From positions 1 to 5,126 of the forward strand of contig JAASSM010000195.1 of assembly GCA_021767885.1 (NCBI GenBank): a stretch of DNA of 5,126 nt, given 5' to 3'. The first letter of the stretch is position 1. Every line of letters begins with the position of its first letter. Source of the stretch: a bacterium. Its GTDB lineage: Bacteria > Krumholzibacteriota > Krumholzibacteria > LZORAL124-64-63. A program made the position numbers and the translations under genes. This document shows, one piece after another, positions 1-5,126 of the stretch. Below the pieces are notes generated by a model that saw nothing but the letters and a program-made list of their open reading frames with translations, was not told where the DNA came from and did not search any database.

Positions 1-576
1 CTGGGGCGCATCCGGGCGGGACACCTGCAGTTCTGGGATCGCCTGGAGGACTGGCTGGACGGCACCCGCGACGATGCTGATCTGCGCCAGTGGTGCGAGC
101 AGCGGGACCAGTTGCCGCTGTGCAACCAGATGCTCGAGACCATGGATCTGGGCGAGGCGCCCTCGGTCCGGCGGGCCTGCGAGCGCATCGCCTACACGGA
201 GATCGAGCAGCTCGAGCGCTACCTCATGCTGCTGGCCACGGCGGTCACCATCTCGCCGTTCCTCGGCCTGCTCGGGACGGTCTGGGGCATCATGACGGCG
301 TTCTGGGACATGGCCGCGCTGCAGAGCGCCAACCTCACCGTGGTGGCGCCCGGCATCGCCGAGGCGCTCATCACCACCATCGCCGGTCTGGCCACGGCCA
401 TCCCCGCGGTGATCTTCTACAACTCCCTCGTGCGCAAGATCGATCTCGTGGGCAACGAGATGGAGCGGCTGCGCACCATCCTCGAGGAGCGCGCCGGGGG
501 CGGGCGCGGCGAGGACCACCCTGGCGCTCGCGACTTCGCCAACCGACCCGACATGCACGACAAGGAGCGCATCTGA
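1..576 (+). CDS. tolQ: Tol-Pal motor protein TolQ (MotA/TolQ/ExbB proton channel family), 5' end missing
   Basis: The reading frame is open from the first base and ends at TGA 574-576, giving 191 C-terminal residues; the start and the first membrane helix lie outside the window. TolQ is the inner-membrane stator of the Tol-Pal system and, with TolR, uses the proton gradient to energise TolA. A cytoplasmic region rich in charged residues (visible residues about 1-70) is followed by a long hydrophobic helix (about 77-101) carrying SPFLGLLGTVWGIMTAF, a hallmark of this family. A second helix (about 120-140) contains APGIAEALITTIAGLATAIP, the other conserved block, with the Thr residues that line the proton path in relatives. 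A short hydrophilic tail closes the protein. The family also includes ExbB and MotA; the TolR-TolA-TolB-Pal neighbours decide for TolQ. The stop overlaps the tolR start by one base, so translation is probably coupled. Confidence 0.95.
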   Translation: MGRIRAGHLQFWDRLEDWLDGTRDDADLRQWCEQRDQLPLCNQMLETMDLGEAPSVRRACERIAYTEIEQLERYLMLLATAVTISPFLGLLGTVWGIMTAFWDMAALQSANLTVVAPGIAEALITTIAGLATAIPAVIFYNSLVRKIDLVGNEMERLRTILEERAGGGRGEDHPGARDFANRPDMHDKERI

Positions 577-974
577 TGCGGCGCAAGGGCTCCTTCCGGG
601 GCATGGCCGGCATCAACATCACCTCGCTGGTGGACGTGACGCTCTGCCTGCTGATCATCTTCATGCTCACCGCGCCCTACATCCAGGGCGGCGTGGAGGT
701 GGACCTGCCCCAGGCGGACACGCGCCAGCAGATCGTGCGCGAGGGACCGGTGATCAGCATCACCGACAACCGGCAGATCTACTACGAGGAGGATGCGGTC
801 ACCCTCGAGGAGCTGATCCAGCGCCTGGCGCCGCACCTGCCCGACCGCGAGACCGTTCCCATCTACCTGCGGGCCGATGCCGAGAACCCCTACGGGTTCG
901 TCCTGCAGGTCATGGCGGCCATCGAGAAGGCGGGGTTCGTCAACCTCTCCCTCGTGGCCGACCCGGAGCAGTAG
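576..974 (+). CDS. tolR: Tol-Pal motor protein TolR (ExbD/TolR family)
   Basis: This 132-residue protein is of normal length for ExbD/TolR. It has a short basic N-terminus (MRRKGSFRG), one membrane helix (about 15-37) and a periplasmic domain. The helix holds the signature SLVDVTLCLLIIFML, in which Asp20 matches the proton-carrying Asp of TolR and ExbD. The periplasmic part (about 40-132) has the usual ending, where a conserved RADAE-type stretch precedes the final helix (VLQVMAAIEKAGFVNLSLV). TolR dimers sit inside the TolQ ring and its periplasmic domain is known to contact peptidoglycan in E. coli. The ATG shares its A with the tolQ TGA (TGATG), and AAGGAG at 562-567 lies 8 bases upstream, which fixes this start. 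The frame is also open far upstream inside tolQ, but that extension is only a GC-rich shadow. ExbD is the alternative name; context favours TolR. Confidence 0.95.
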   Translation: MRRKGSFRGMAGINITSLVDVTLCLLIIFMLTAPYIQGGVEVDLPQADTRQQIVREGPVISITDNRQIYYEEDAVTLEELIQRLAPHLPDRETVPIYLRADAENPYGFVLQVMAAIEKAGFVNLSLVADPEQ

Positions 975-980
975 GTCGCC

Positions 981-1709
981 ATGGGGCGCGGTCTGCCGGT
1001 CAGCATCCTGCTGCACCTGCTCGCCCTCTGGCTGCTCGCGGTCTGGGGTGGGCACGTGCCGCAGCCGCCGCTGGAGCCCCAGCGGGTCCTGCGCGTGCAG
1101 ATCGCGCGGCTGCCCGAGGTGGTCGAACCCCAGGTGACGCAGCCGGCGCCCGAGCCCCAGCCCGACCCGGTGATCCCCACGGCCGAGCCCGAGCCCGCCC
1201 CCGAGCCGGTCCGGCCAGAGCCCGAGCTGCCTCCCAAGGAGGTGCCCGAGGAACTGGAGCCGGAACCGGAGCCCGAGCCCGAACCGGAGCCGGAGCGGGA
1301 ACCCGCGCCGCCGATCCGTGACGAGTCCCCCGAACCGGCGGACCCCGTCACCGAGGAACAGGAGCTGCCGCCGGCCCCGCCGGCCAGCGGTCCCGCCGTC
1401 TCGGGCACCGACGTGGACTTCCCGTTCGCCTGGTACCTCAACCGGGTCGAGGGCATCATCGCCCGCAACTGGAACCCGCGGCAGCTCGGCTTCCGGGGGG
1501 GATCGCAGCGGAGCTGCGTGGTCCACTTCATGGTGGGCCGCGGGGGGCAGATCTCCGAGGTCACCGTCGTCCGCCGGAGCGGCGTCTCGCTCTTCGACCG
1601 CGAGGCCCTGCGCGCGGTGCAGTCCAGCCGTCTGCCGCCGTTGCCGGCCAAGTTCCCGCATCCGGCCCTCGGCGTCACCTTCGTCTTCACCCTCGAATCG
1701 GGGATCTGA
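981..1709 (+). CDS. tolA: TolA-position energy transducer with TonB-like Pro/Glu linker and TonB-family C-terminal domain
   Basis: This protein of 242 residues should link the TolQR motor to TolB/Pal. The N-terminus has a single membrane anchor (about 5-23) containing S8-x3-H12-x3-L16, the SHLS-type face through which TolA and TonB contact TolQ/ExbB. Residues about 46-140 are low-complexity and rich in Pro and Glu, including six consecutive Glu-Pro pairs. Residues about 145-242 form a TonB/TolA C-terminal domain: an aromatic start (FPFAWYLN), a helix ending in RNWNP, a strand VVHFMVGRGGQI, the family-typical SGVSLFDREALRAV, and a last strand VTFVFTLESG. E. coli TolA is about 420 residues with a long helical middle; this one is far shorter and its linker resembles TonB. 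Gene order argues for TolA, architecture for the TonB side of the superfamily, so the symbol is positional. The gap from tolR is 6 bases and the ribosome site is weak (AGG 973-975), suggesting coupling. Confidence 0.85.
   Translation: MGRGLPVSILLHLLALWLLAVWGGHVPQPPLEPQRVLRVQIARLPEVVEPQVTQPAPEPQPDPVIPTAEPEPAPEPVRPEPELPPKEVPEELEPEPEPEPEPEPEREPAPPIRDESPEPADPVTEEQELPPAPPASGPAVSGTDVDFPFAWYLNRVEGIIARNWNPRQLGFRGGSQRSCVVHFMVGRGGQISEVTVVRRSGVSLFDREALRAVQSSRLPPLPAKFPHPALGVTFVFTLESGI
1257..1304 (+). repeat. Glu-Pro dipeptide repeat tract within the TolA-like gene
   Basis: Sixteen codons read as six Glu-Pro pairs followed by Glu-Arg-Glu-Pro. At the DNA level it is a degenerate 6-base repeat of GAR-CCN, with GAG/GAA and CCG/CCC mixed rather than a pure microsatellite, which suggests selection on the peptide. 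Such tracts form stiff, extended polyproline-like rods in TonB. The region is likely to vary in length among relatives. Confidence 0.9.
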
Positions 1710-1714
1710 CCGTC

Positions 1715-3016
1715 ATGAACCAGACCCGTGCGCTCTCGCTGACCGGATGCCTGGTGATCACGCTGCTCATGGCAGGGGGGGCCCCGGCCCAGGTTCCGGA
1801 CGTCACCCTCGAGGTGACCAAGACGGCCTACCAGAAGATCGACGTCCTGGTGGGCACCCTGGACGTGCTGTCGGGCGGCATGCCGGCCGTGGACGCCGCC
1901 ACCGTCGTGGAGACCACCATCGCCCAGGACCTGGAGTACAGCGGACTGTTCCGCGTGGGCCTGCTCGAGAGCCAGGCCGCGCGCGATAGCCTGAACTTCG
2001 AGTTCGCCGTGCGGGGCTCGGTGGAGGGGCCGGTGCGCGATGCGGACCAGACGGGGCGGGACCAGCCCACCACCATCAGCCTCGACCTGGTGACCTATCC
2101 CGGCGGCCAGGTGCTGCTGAACAAGCGGTACCGGCCCCTGCCGGAGCAGATGCGCACCACGGCGCATCACTTCGCCAACCAGGTGGTGGAGATGCTCACC
2201 GGCGAGCCGGGCATCGCCTTGACACGTATCGTCTTCTCGCGTGGCTCCGGCGACCGGCGCGACCTCTACGTGGTGGATTACGACGGCGAGGGGCTGCTCC
2301 GCCTGACGGCCAACCGGACGCTCAACCTCTGTCCGGACTGGAAGCCGGATGCCACGGAGATCGCCTTCACCAGCTACCACCGCGGCATGCAGGGCCTGTA
2401 CAGCCTGGATACCGCCACCGGCAAGGTGCGGGAGATCATCTCCCAGGATGGCCTCAACCTGGGGGCGAACTGGCATCCCGATGGTAGCGAGTTGCTGGTC
2501 TCGCTCTCGCGCGCGGGCGACCCGGAGATCTATCGCGTGGGCGCCGACGGCGAGATCCTCCGGCGGCTGACCGCCATGCCGTCCATCGAGATCAGCCCCT
2601 GCTGGGATCCGGCTGGCCGGGACCTGGTTTTTACCAGTGACAGGACCGGGACTCCGCAGTTATATGTCGTCGATGGTGACGGGGCCGGACGGCGCCGCTT
2701 GACTTTCGAGGGGCGCTACAACGATTCTGCTGACTGGTCTCCCGACGGGGAGCGGATCGTCTACGCCACGCGGGAAGGCGATCTCACGCAGCTCGTGCTG
2801 CTGCGGGCCACCGGCGAGGAGCGTCGTCTGCTCACCGATGCGCGCTGGCGCAACTGCGAGGACCCGAGCTGGGCGCCGGACGGACGCCACGTGGTGTTCG
2901 CCTCCGACCGCACGGGCATCTTCAAGCTCTACGTGATGGACGTCATCGAGGGTGACGTCCGCCAGTTGACGTTCGGCGACGAGCCGGACATCACCCCCGC
3001 CTGGTCCCCTCGGTAG
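1715..3016 (+). CDS. tolB: Tol-Pal periplasmic beta-propeller protein TolB
   Basis: TolB shuttles between TolA and Pal in the periplasm and releases Pal from or delivers it to peptidoglycan. The 433-residue length matches the family. A signal peptide (1-25) has a hydrophobic core LVITLLMAGG and a likely signal peptidase I site, APA before Q26. Residues about 27-160 form the TolB N-terminal domain, with the recognisable DLEYSGLFRV block. From about 170 to the end there are six PD40/WD40-like propeller blades, visible as repeated W-x-P-D/x-G cores: PDWKPD, ANWHPDG, PCWDPAG, ADWSPDG, PSWAPDG and a final PAWSP that closes the ring. The LTGC near residue 9 is not a credible lipobox because the hydrophobic stretch follows it. 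Three Cys occur in the propeller (206, 296, 381). Spacing from the previous gene is 5 bases, with no good Shine-Dalgarno, so coupling is likely. A patch of atypical codons occurs near 2627-2743. Confidence 0.96.
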   Translation: MNQTRALSLTGCLVITLLMAGGAPAQVPDVTLEVTKTAYQKIDVLVGTLDVLSGGMPAVDAATVVETTIAQDLEYSGLFRVGLLESQAARDSLNFEFAVRGSVEGPVRDADQTGRDQPTTISLDLVTYPGGQVLLNKRYRPLPEQMRTTAHHFANQVVEMLTGEPGIALTRIVFSRGSGDRRDLYVVDYDGEGLLRLTANRTLNLCPDWKPDATEIAFTSYHRGMQGLYSLDTATGKVREIISQDGLNLGANWHPDGSELLVSLSRAGDPEIYRVGADGEILRRLTAMPSIEISPCWDPAGRDLVFTSDRTGTPQLYVVDGDGAGRRRLTFEGRYNDSADWSPDGERIVYATREGDLTQLVLLRATGEERRLLTDARWRNCEDPSWAPDGRHVVFASDRTGIFKLYVMDVIEGDVRQLTFGDEPDITPAWSPR

Positions 3017-3033
3017 GCGGGTTCTCCCAACCC

Positions 3034-3039
3034 AAGGAG
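3034..3039 (+). promoter_or_regulatory. Ribosome binding site that decides the pal start
   Basis: AAGGAG lies in the 34-base tolB-pal gap. It is 11 bases from the ATG at 3051 but only 2 bases from the in-frame ATG at 3042. A 2-base spacer is too short for normal initiation, so the downstream ATG is preferred, although 11 bases is on the long side. Confidence 0.7.
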
Positions 3040-3050
3040 CGATGGGAACG

Positions 3051-3620
3051 ATGAAGGGCAGCACCTCTCGCAAGACGCTCACCCTGCTGGCGATCCTGGC
3101 CCTCGTGGCCCTCTTCGCCGTGACCACTGGCTGTGGTGGCGATACCCCCGACGCCGAGACCGACGCCGAGGCCGCCGCGCGCGCGGCCGAGGAGGCGGCC
3201 ACCGAGACCATCCCCGAGCCGGTGGCGCCGGAGCAGGAAGAGACCCGGACCATCCCGTCGCCGGACTACGCCGCCATGGCTCCGGCCGAGTATGGCGTGG
3301 AGGACGTCTTCTTCGCCTTCGACGAGTACGACCTCTCCGACGAGGCCATGGCCACCCTGGCGCGCAATGCACGGATCCTCAGGGAGCACCCCGAGGTGGT
3401 GATCCTGGTGGAGGGTCACTGCGACGAGCGTGGCACCGTGGAGTACAACCTGGCCCTCGGCGAGAAGCGCGCCAAGGCGGTGCGCGACTACCTGGTGAGC
3501 CTGGGCGTCTCGGGCAACCGGCTCCGTGTCACCAGCTACGGCGAGAGCCGGCCGTTCGCGCTGGGATCCAGCGAGGAGGCCTGGGCCAAGAACCGTCGCG
3601 CGCACTTCGCGCGTCCGTGA
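3051..3620 (+). CDS. pal: Peptidoglycan-associated lipoprotein Pal (OmpA C-terminal family)
   Basis: Pal anchors the outer membrane to peptidoglycan and is the final target of the Tol machine. From the ATG at 3051 it has 189 residues. The signal is basic (KGSTSRK), then hydrophobic, ending in TTGC with Cys28 as the predicted lipidated residue; Gly at the next position fits sorting to the outer membrane. The lipobox is a permissive one, with Thr rather than Leu three residues before Cys. Residues 29-80 are an acidic Ala/Glu/Pro-rich tether. Residues about 81-189 are the OmpA-like domain: FFAFDEYDLS, then GHCDERGTVEYNLALGEKRA, then TSYGESRP and the C-terminal NRRAHF. Asp125 and Arg140 correspond to the family pair that binds the diaminopimelate of peptidoglycan, 15 residues apart as expected. 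An alternative ATG at 3042 would add three residues. The next gene, cpoB, starts 14 bases downstream. Confidence 0.95.
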   Translation: MKGSTSRKTLTLLAILALVALFAVTTGCGGDTPDAETDAEAAARAAEEAATETIPEPVAPEQEETRTIPSPDYAAMAPAEYGVEDVFFAFDEYDLSDEAMATLARNARILREHPEVVILVEGHCDERGTVEYNLALGEKRAKAVRDYLVSLGVSGNRLRVTSYGESRPFALGSSEEAWAKNRRAHFARP

Positions 3621-3622
3621 GC

Positions 3623-3626
3623 GAGG
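3623..3626 (+). promoter_or_regulatory. Ribosome binding site that decides the cpoB start
   Basis: GAGG sits 8 bases before the ATG at 3635, a normal spacing. The competing in-frame GTG at 3617, which overlaps the pal stop, has no purine-rich site ahead of it, so 3635 is favoured. Confidence 0.6.
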
Positions 3627-3634
3627 CTGCGCGC

Positions 3635-4420
3635 ATGTTGAACCGCCCCTGTCTGCGGGCCGTCGCCCTGGCGACGGCCCTCGCCGGGCTCGTCGCCGGC
3701 ACCGGCTGCGCACCGCAGCTCGACCGCATCGAGGCCTCCGTCCAGCAGAACGCGGACACCCTGGCCGAGATGCGGGCGGAGAATCGCCGCCTGGAGCAGG
3801 ACCTGGAGGCGCTGGCGCAGCTGCTGCGCCTGGAGTCCACCACCGGCGACGAGACCAATGCGCAGCGCTTCGCCAAGCTGGGCCAGGTCTCGGCCCGGCT
3901 CGATCAGCTGATGCGCAAGCTCGATGACAACGCCGAGTACATGCGGGAACTCTCCGCCCGGGTGGACCTGCTCGCCGCGCGCAGTGGCGTGCCCACCCTG
4001 GGCGAGTACACCCCGCCGCCCCCGCAGACCGAGGCGGGCGTCGCCTCCTTGCCGGAGGAGGGGCGGTCCATCTACCAGGCGGCCCAGCTCGACCGCAGCC
4101 GTGGCAACGTGACCCTGGCCCGGGAGGGCTTCCGCGAGTTCCTCGAGCGCTATGGCGACAGCGAGCTGGGGGACGACGCGCGCTACGGGCTGGGCGACCT
4201 CGCCTACGGCGAGGGCGACTGGATCGATGCGGCGGACCAGTTCGAGCGGCTGCTGGCGGATCATCCCGAGACGCCGTGGGCGCCGGCCGCCCTGCTCAAG
4301 CGCGGCTACAGCCTGCGCGAGCTCGACCGCGACGATCAGGCCCAGGCGGTGTTCGCGCTGCTGGTGGAGCGCTTTCCCGACTCCAACGAGGCGGCCCTCA
4401 TCCGCGACCAGGTGGAATAG
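3635..4420 (+). CDS. cpoB: Tol-Pal associated coiled-coil/TPR protein CpoB (YbgF), predicted lipoprotein
   Basis: CpoB binds TolA and, in E. coli, coordinates peptidoglycan synthesis with outer-membrane constriction. Its place directly after pal is the classic ybgF position. From ATG 3635 it has 261 residues. A signal segment (about 8-24, AVALATALAGLVAG) ends in GTGC with Cys25, so it looks like a lipoprotein signal rather than the cleavable signal of the soluble E. coli protein. Residues about 28-115 are rich in heptad-spaced Leu and charged residues and should form a coiled coil, the trimerising part in relatives. A Pro-rich linker (about 117-142, with four consecutive Pro) leads to a TPR domain (143-261) with three helical repeats: IYQAAQLDRSRGN, ARYGLGDLAYGEGDWIDAADQF, and LLKRGYSLRELDRDDQAQAVF, followed by VERFPDSNEAA. 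An upstream in-frame GTG at 3617 overlaps the pal stop and would add six residues, but it lacks a ribosome site. Confidence 0.9.
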   Translation: MLNRPCLRAVALATALAGLVAGTGCAPQLDRIEASVQQNADTLAEMRAENRRLEQDLEALAQLLRLESTTGDETNAQRFAKLGQVSARLDQLMRKLDDNAEYMRELSARVDLLAARSGVPTLGEYTPPPPQTEAGVASLPEEGRSIYQAAQLDRSRGNVTLAREGFREFLERYGDSELGDDARYGLGDLAYGEGDWIDAADQFERLLADHPETPWAPAALLKRGYSLRELDRDDQAQAVFALLVERFPDSNEAALIRDQVE

Positions 4421-4445
4421 AGCGCCGGCCGGACGGATGGAACGC

Positions 4446-4486
4446 AGCGGGCACGGTCTCCCCGGAGGCCGTGCCCGCTTTCCCTT
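4446..4486 (+). terminator. Intrinsic terminator of the tol-pal operon
   Basis: An 11-base arm AGCGGGCACGG (4446-4456) pairs perfectly with CCGTGCCCGCT (4469-4479). Inside it a T-G wobble and CTC/GAG pairing leave a CCCG loop, so the stem can reach about 15 pairs. TTTCCCTT follows immediately. The tail is only moderately T-rich, but the stem is very stable. It lies 25 bases after the cpoB stop and before pruA, which fits an operon end. The fold is on paper only. Confidence 0.85.
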
Positions 4487-4560
4487 GCCCCGCCGCCGTT
4501 CGTTTGGCACCTTTGCGCCGTTGCGAACCCGTGTTTCCGGATCCCGCAGAGGAGGATGCC

Positions 4561-5126
4561 ATGGCCGATGCCACCGTCAACGTGCCCATCCCGGAGAACG
4601 AGCCGGTCCTGTCCTACGCTCCCGGTTCGGAGGAGAAGAAGGCCCTCAAGGCGGAGCTCAGGCGCCTTTCCGGCCAGCAGATCGAGATCCCGCTGATCAT
4701 CGGCGGCGAGGAGGTCCGCACGGGCAACGTGGCCAAGGCGGTCTGCCCGCATGATCACAAGCACGTCCTGGCCACCTATCACCAGGCCGGCGCGCCCGAG
4801 GTCAAGGCGGCCGTCAAGGCGGCGCAGAAGGCCAAGGCCGAATGGGCGGCCATGCCCTGGCAGCAGCGCGCCAGCATCCTGCTGAAGGCCGCCGAGCTGC
4901 TGTCCGGTCCCTGGCGCTACACCCTCAACGCCGCCACCATGCTCGGCCAGAGCAAGACCCCGCACCAGTCGGAGATCGAGGCCGTCTGCGAGCTGGCCGA
5001 CTTCTGGCGCTTCAACTGCTCGTACTACGAGGACATCATCGCCGACCAGCCGCCGTACAGCCCCAAGGGCCTGTGGAACTACCTCGAGCAGCGTCCGCTG
5101 GACGGGTTCGTCTTCGCGGTCACGCC
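4561..5126 (+). CDS. pruA: L-glutamate gamma-semialdehyde (1-pyrroline-5-carboxylate) dehydrogenase, ALDH4A1-like, 3' end missing
   Basis: The gene starts at ATG 4561, five bases after AGGAGG (4550-4555), the strongest ribosome site in the window, and stays open to the right edge, showing 188 complete codons of a protein normally around 540 residues. P5C dehydrogenase oxidises glutamate-5-semialdehyde to glutamate with NAD+, the second step of proline catabolism, in the cytoplasm. The N-terminal half of the aldehyde dehydrogenase fold is recognisable as the monofunctional ALDH4A1-like type: NEPVLSYAPGS near the start, IPLIIGGEEVRTGN, SPF-like VCPHDHKHVLA, ILLKAAELLSGPWR, then TMLGQSKTPHQSEIEA and ELADFWRFNCSYYED, ending in LDGFVFAVTP just before the expected PFN motif. 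The catalytic Cys and Glu lie beyond the edge, so activity cannot be judged. It is not the C-terminal part of a bifunctional PutA, because the strong start is followed directly by this domain. The 74 bases between the terminator and the ATG show no convincing promoter by eye. Confidence 0.92.
   Translation, partial: MADATVNVPIPENEPVLSYAPGSEEKKALKAELRRLSGQQIEIPLIIGGEEVRTGNVAKAVCPHDHKHVLATYHQAGAPEVKAAVKAAQKAKAEWAAMPWQQRASILLKAAELLSGPWRYTLNAATMLGQSKTPHQSEIEAVCELADFWRFNCSYYEDIIADQPPYSPKGLWNYLEQRPLDGFVFAVT

Noticed and set aside
90..575. Upstream extension of the tolR frame by 162 codons through tolQ
   Set aside because: The residues are His/Arg/Ala-rich without similarity to any family, while the overlapping frame encodes clear TolQ; the TGATG junction and AAGGAG mark the true tolR start.
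417..1661. Long antisense open frame (414 codons) opposite tolR and the TolA-like gene
   Set aside because: It mirrors GC-rich codons of real genes, gives low-complexity Arg/Gly/Leu/His-rich protein with no recognisable domain, and crosses several well-identified sense genes.
1742..1753. LTGC motif near the TolB N-terminus as a possible lipobox
   Set aside because: Cys12 comes before, not after, the hydrophobic core, and a normal APA signal peptidase I site follows at residues 23-25.
890..2476. Antisense open frame of 528 codons opposite the TolA-like gene and tolB
   Set aside because: The Gly/Ser-rich stretch is just the reverse reading of the Glu-Pro repeat; stop codons are rare in every frame at this GC content, and no domain is visible.
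3617..3634. GTG start of cpoB overlapping the pal stop codon
   Set aside because: There is no purine-rich ribosome site ahead of it, while the ATG at 3635 has GAGG at good spacing and gives a cleaner lipoprotein signal.
4504..4524. Sigma-54-like TGGCAC followed by TTGC elements upstream of pruA
   Set aside because: The spacing is wrong: TTGC follows TGGCAC after 2 or 10 bases, whereas the -24/-12 promoter needs 5. It is probably a chance match.

Overview
The window is very GC-rich and strongly biased to G or C at third codon positions. All genes lie on the plus strand. It carries an envelope-maintenance operon in the order tolQ (3' part) - tolR - tolA/tonB-like - tolB - pal - cpoB (ybgF). 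A strong intrinsic terminator follows, then the 5' part of a separate gene for 1-pyrroline-5-carboxylate dehydrogenase (pruA, the family of human ALDH4A1). The content implies a diderm bacterium with an outer membrane. The short proline/glutamate-rich TolA, a CpoB with a lipoprotein signal and an ALDH4A1-like P5C dehydrogenase do not look like an enterobacterium. A high-GC lineage of the FCB/Krumholzibacteriota/Eisenbacteria or deltaproteobacterial kind is my guess, not something the sequence proves.

Layout: tolQ runs in from the left edge and ends at 576. tolR starts on the last base of the tolQ stop codon (TGATG) and ends at 974. The TolA/TonB-like gene (981-1709) and tolB (1715-3016) follow with gaps of only 6 and 5 bases. 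pal (3051-3620 by my start choice) comes after a 34-base gap with its own AAGGAG, and cpoB (3635-4420) follows 14 bases later. A GC-rich hairpin with a short T-rich tail at 4446-4486 ends the operon. The roughly 75 bases after it must hold whatever drives pruA, which has a strong AGGAGG site and runs off the right edge from 4561.

How the parts work together, from knowledge of the families: TolQ and TolR form the inner-membrane motor powered by the proton gradient. TolA is the rod moved by that motor and reaches across the periplasm. TolB is a periplasmic beta-propeller that cycles between TolA and Pal. Pal is an outer-membrane lipoprotein that grips peptidoglycan. CpoB is a coiled-coil/TPR partner linking Tol to cell-wall synthesis. 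Together they constrict the outer membrane at division and keep it attached to the wall. PruA oxidises glutamate-5-semialdehyde to glutamate in proline catabolism and has no evident link to Tol-Pal.

I found no undescribed system here. The points worth a second look are variations on a known machine: the TonB-like linker of TolA, the lipoprotein form of CpoB, a patch of atypical codons in tolB, and start-site questions.
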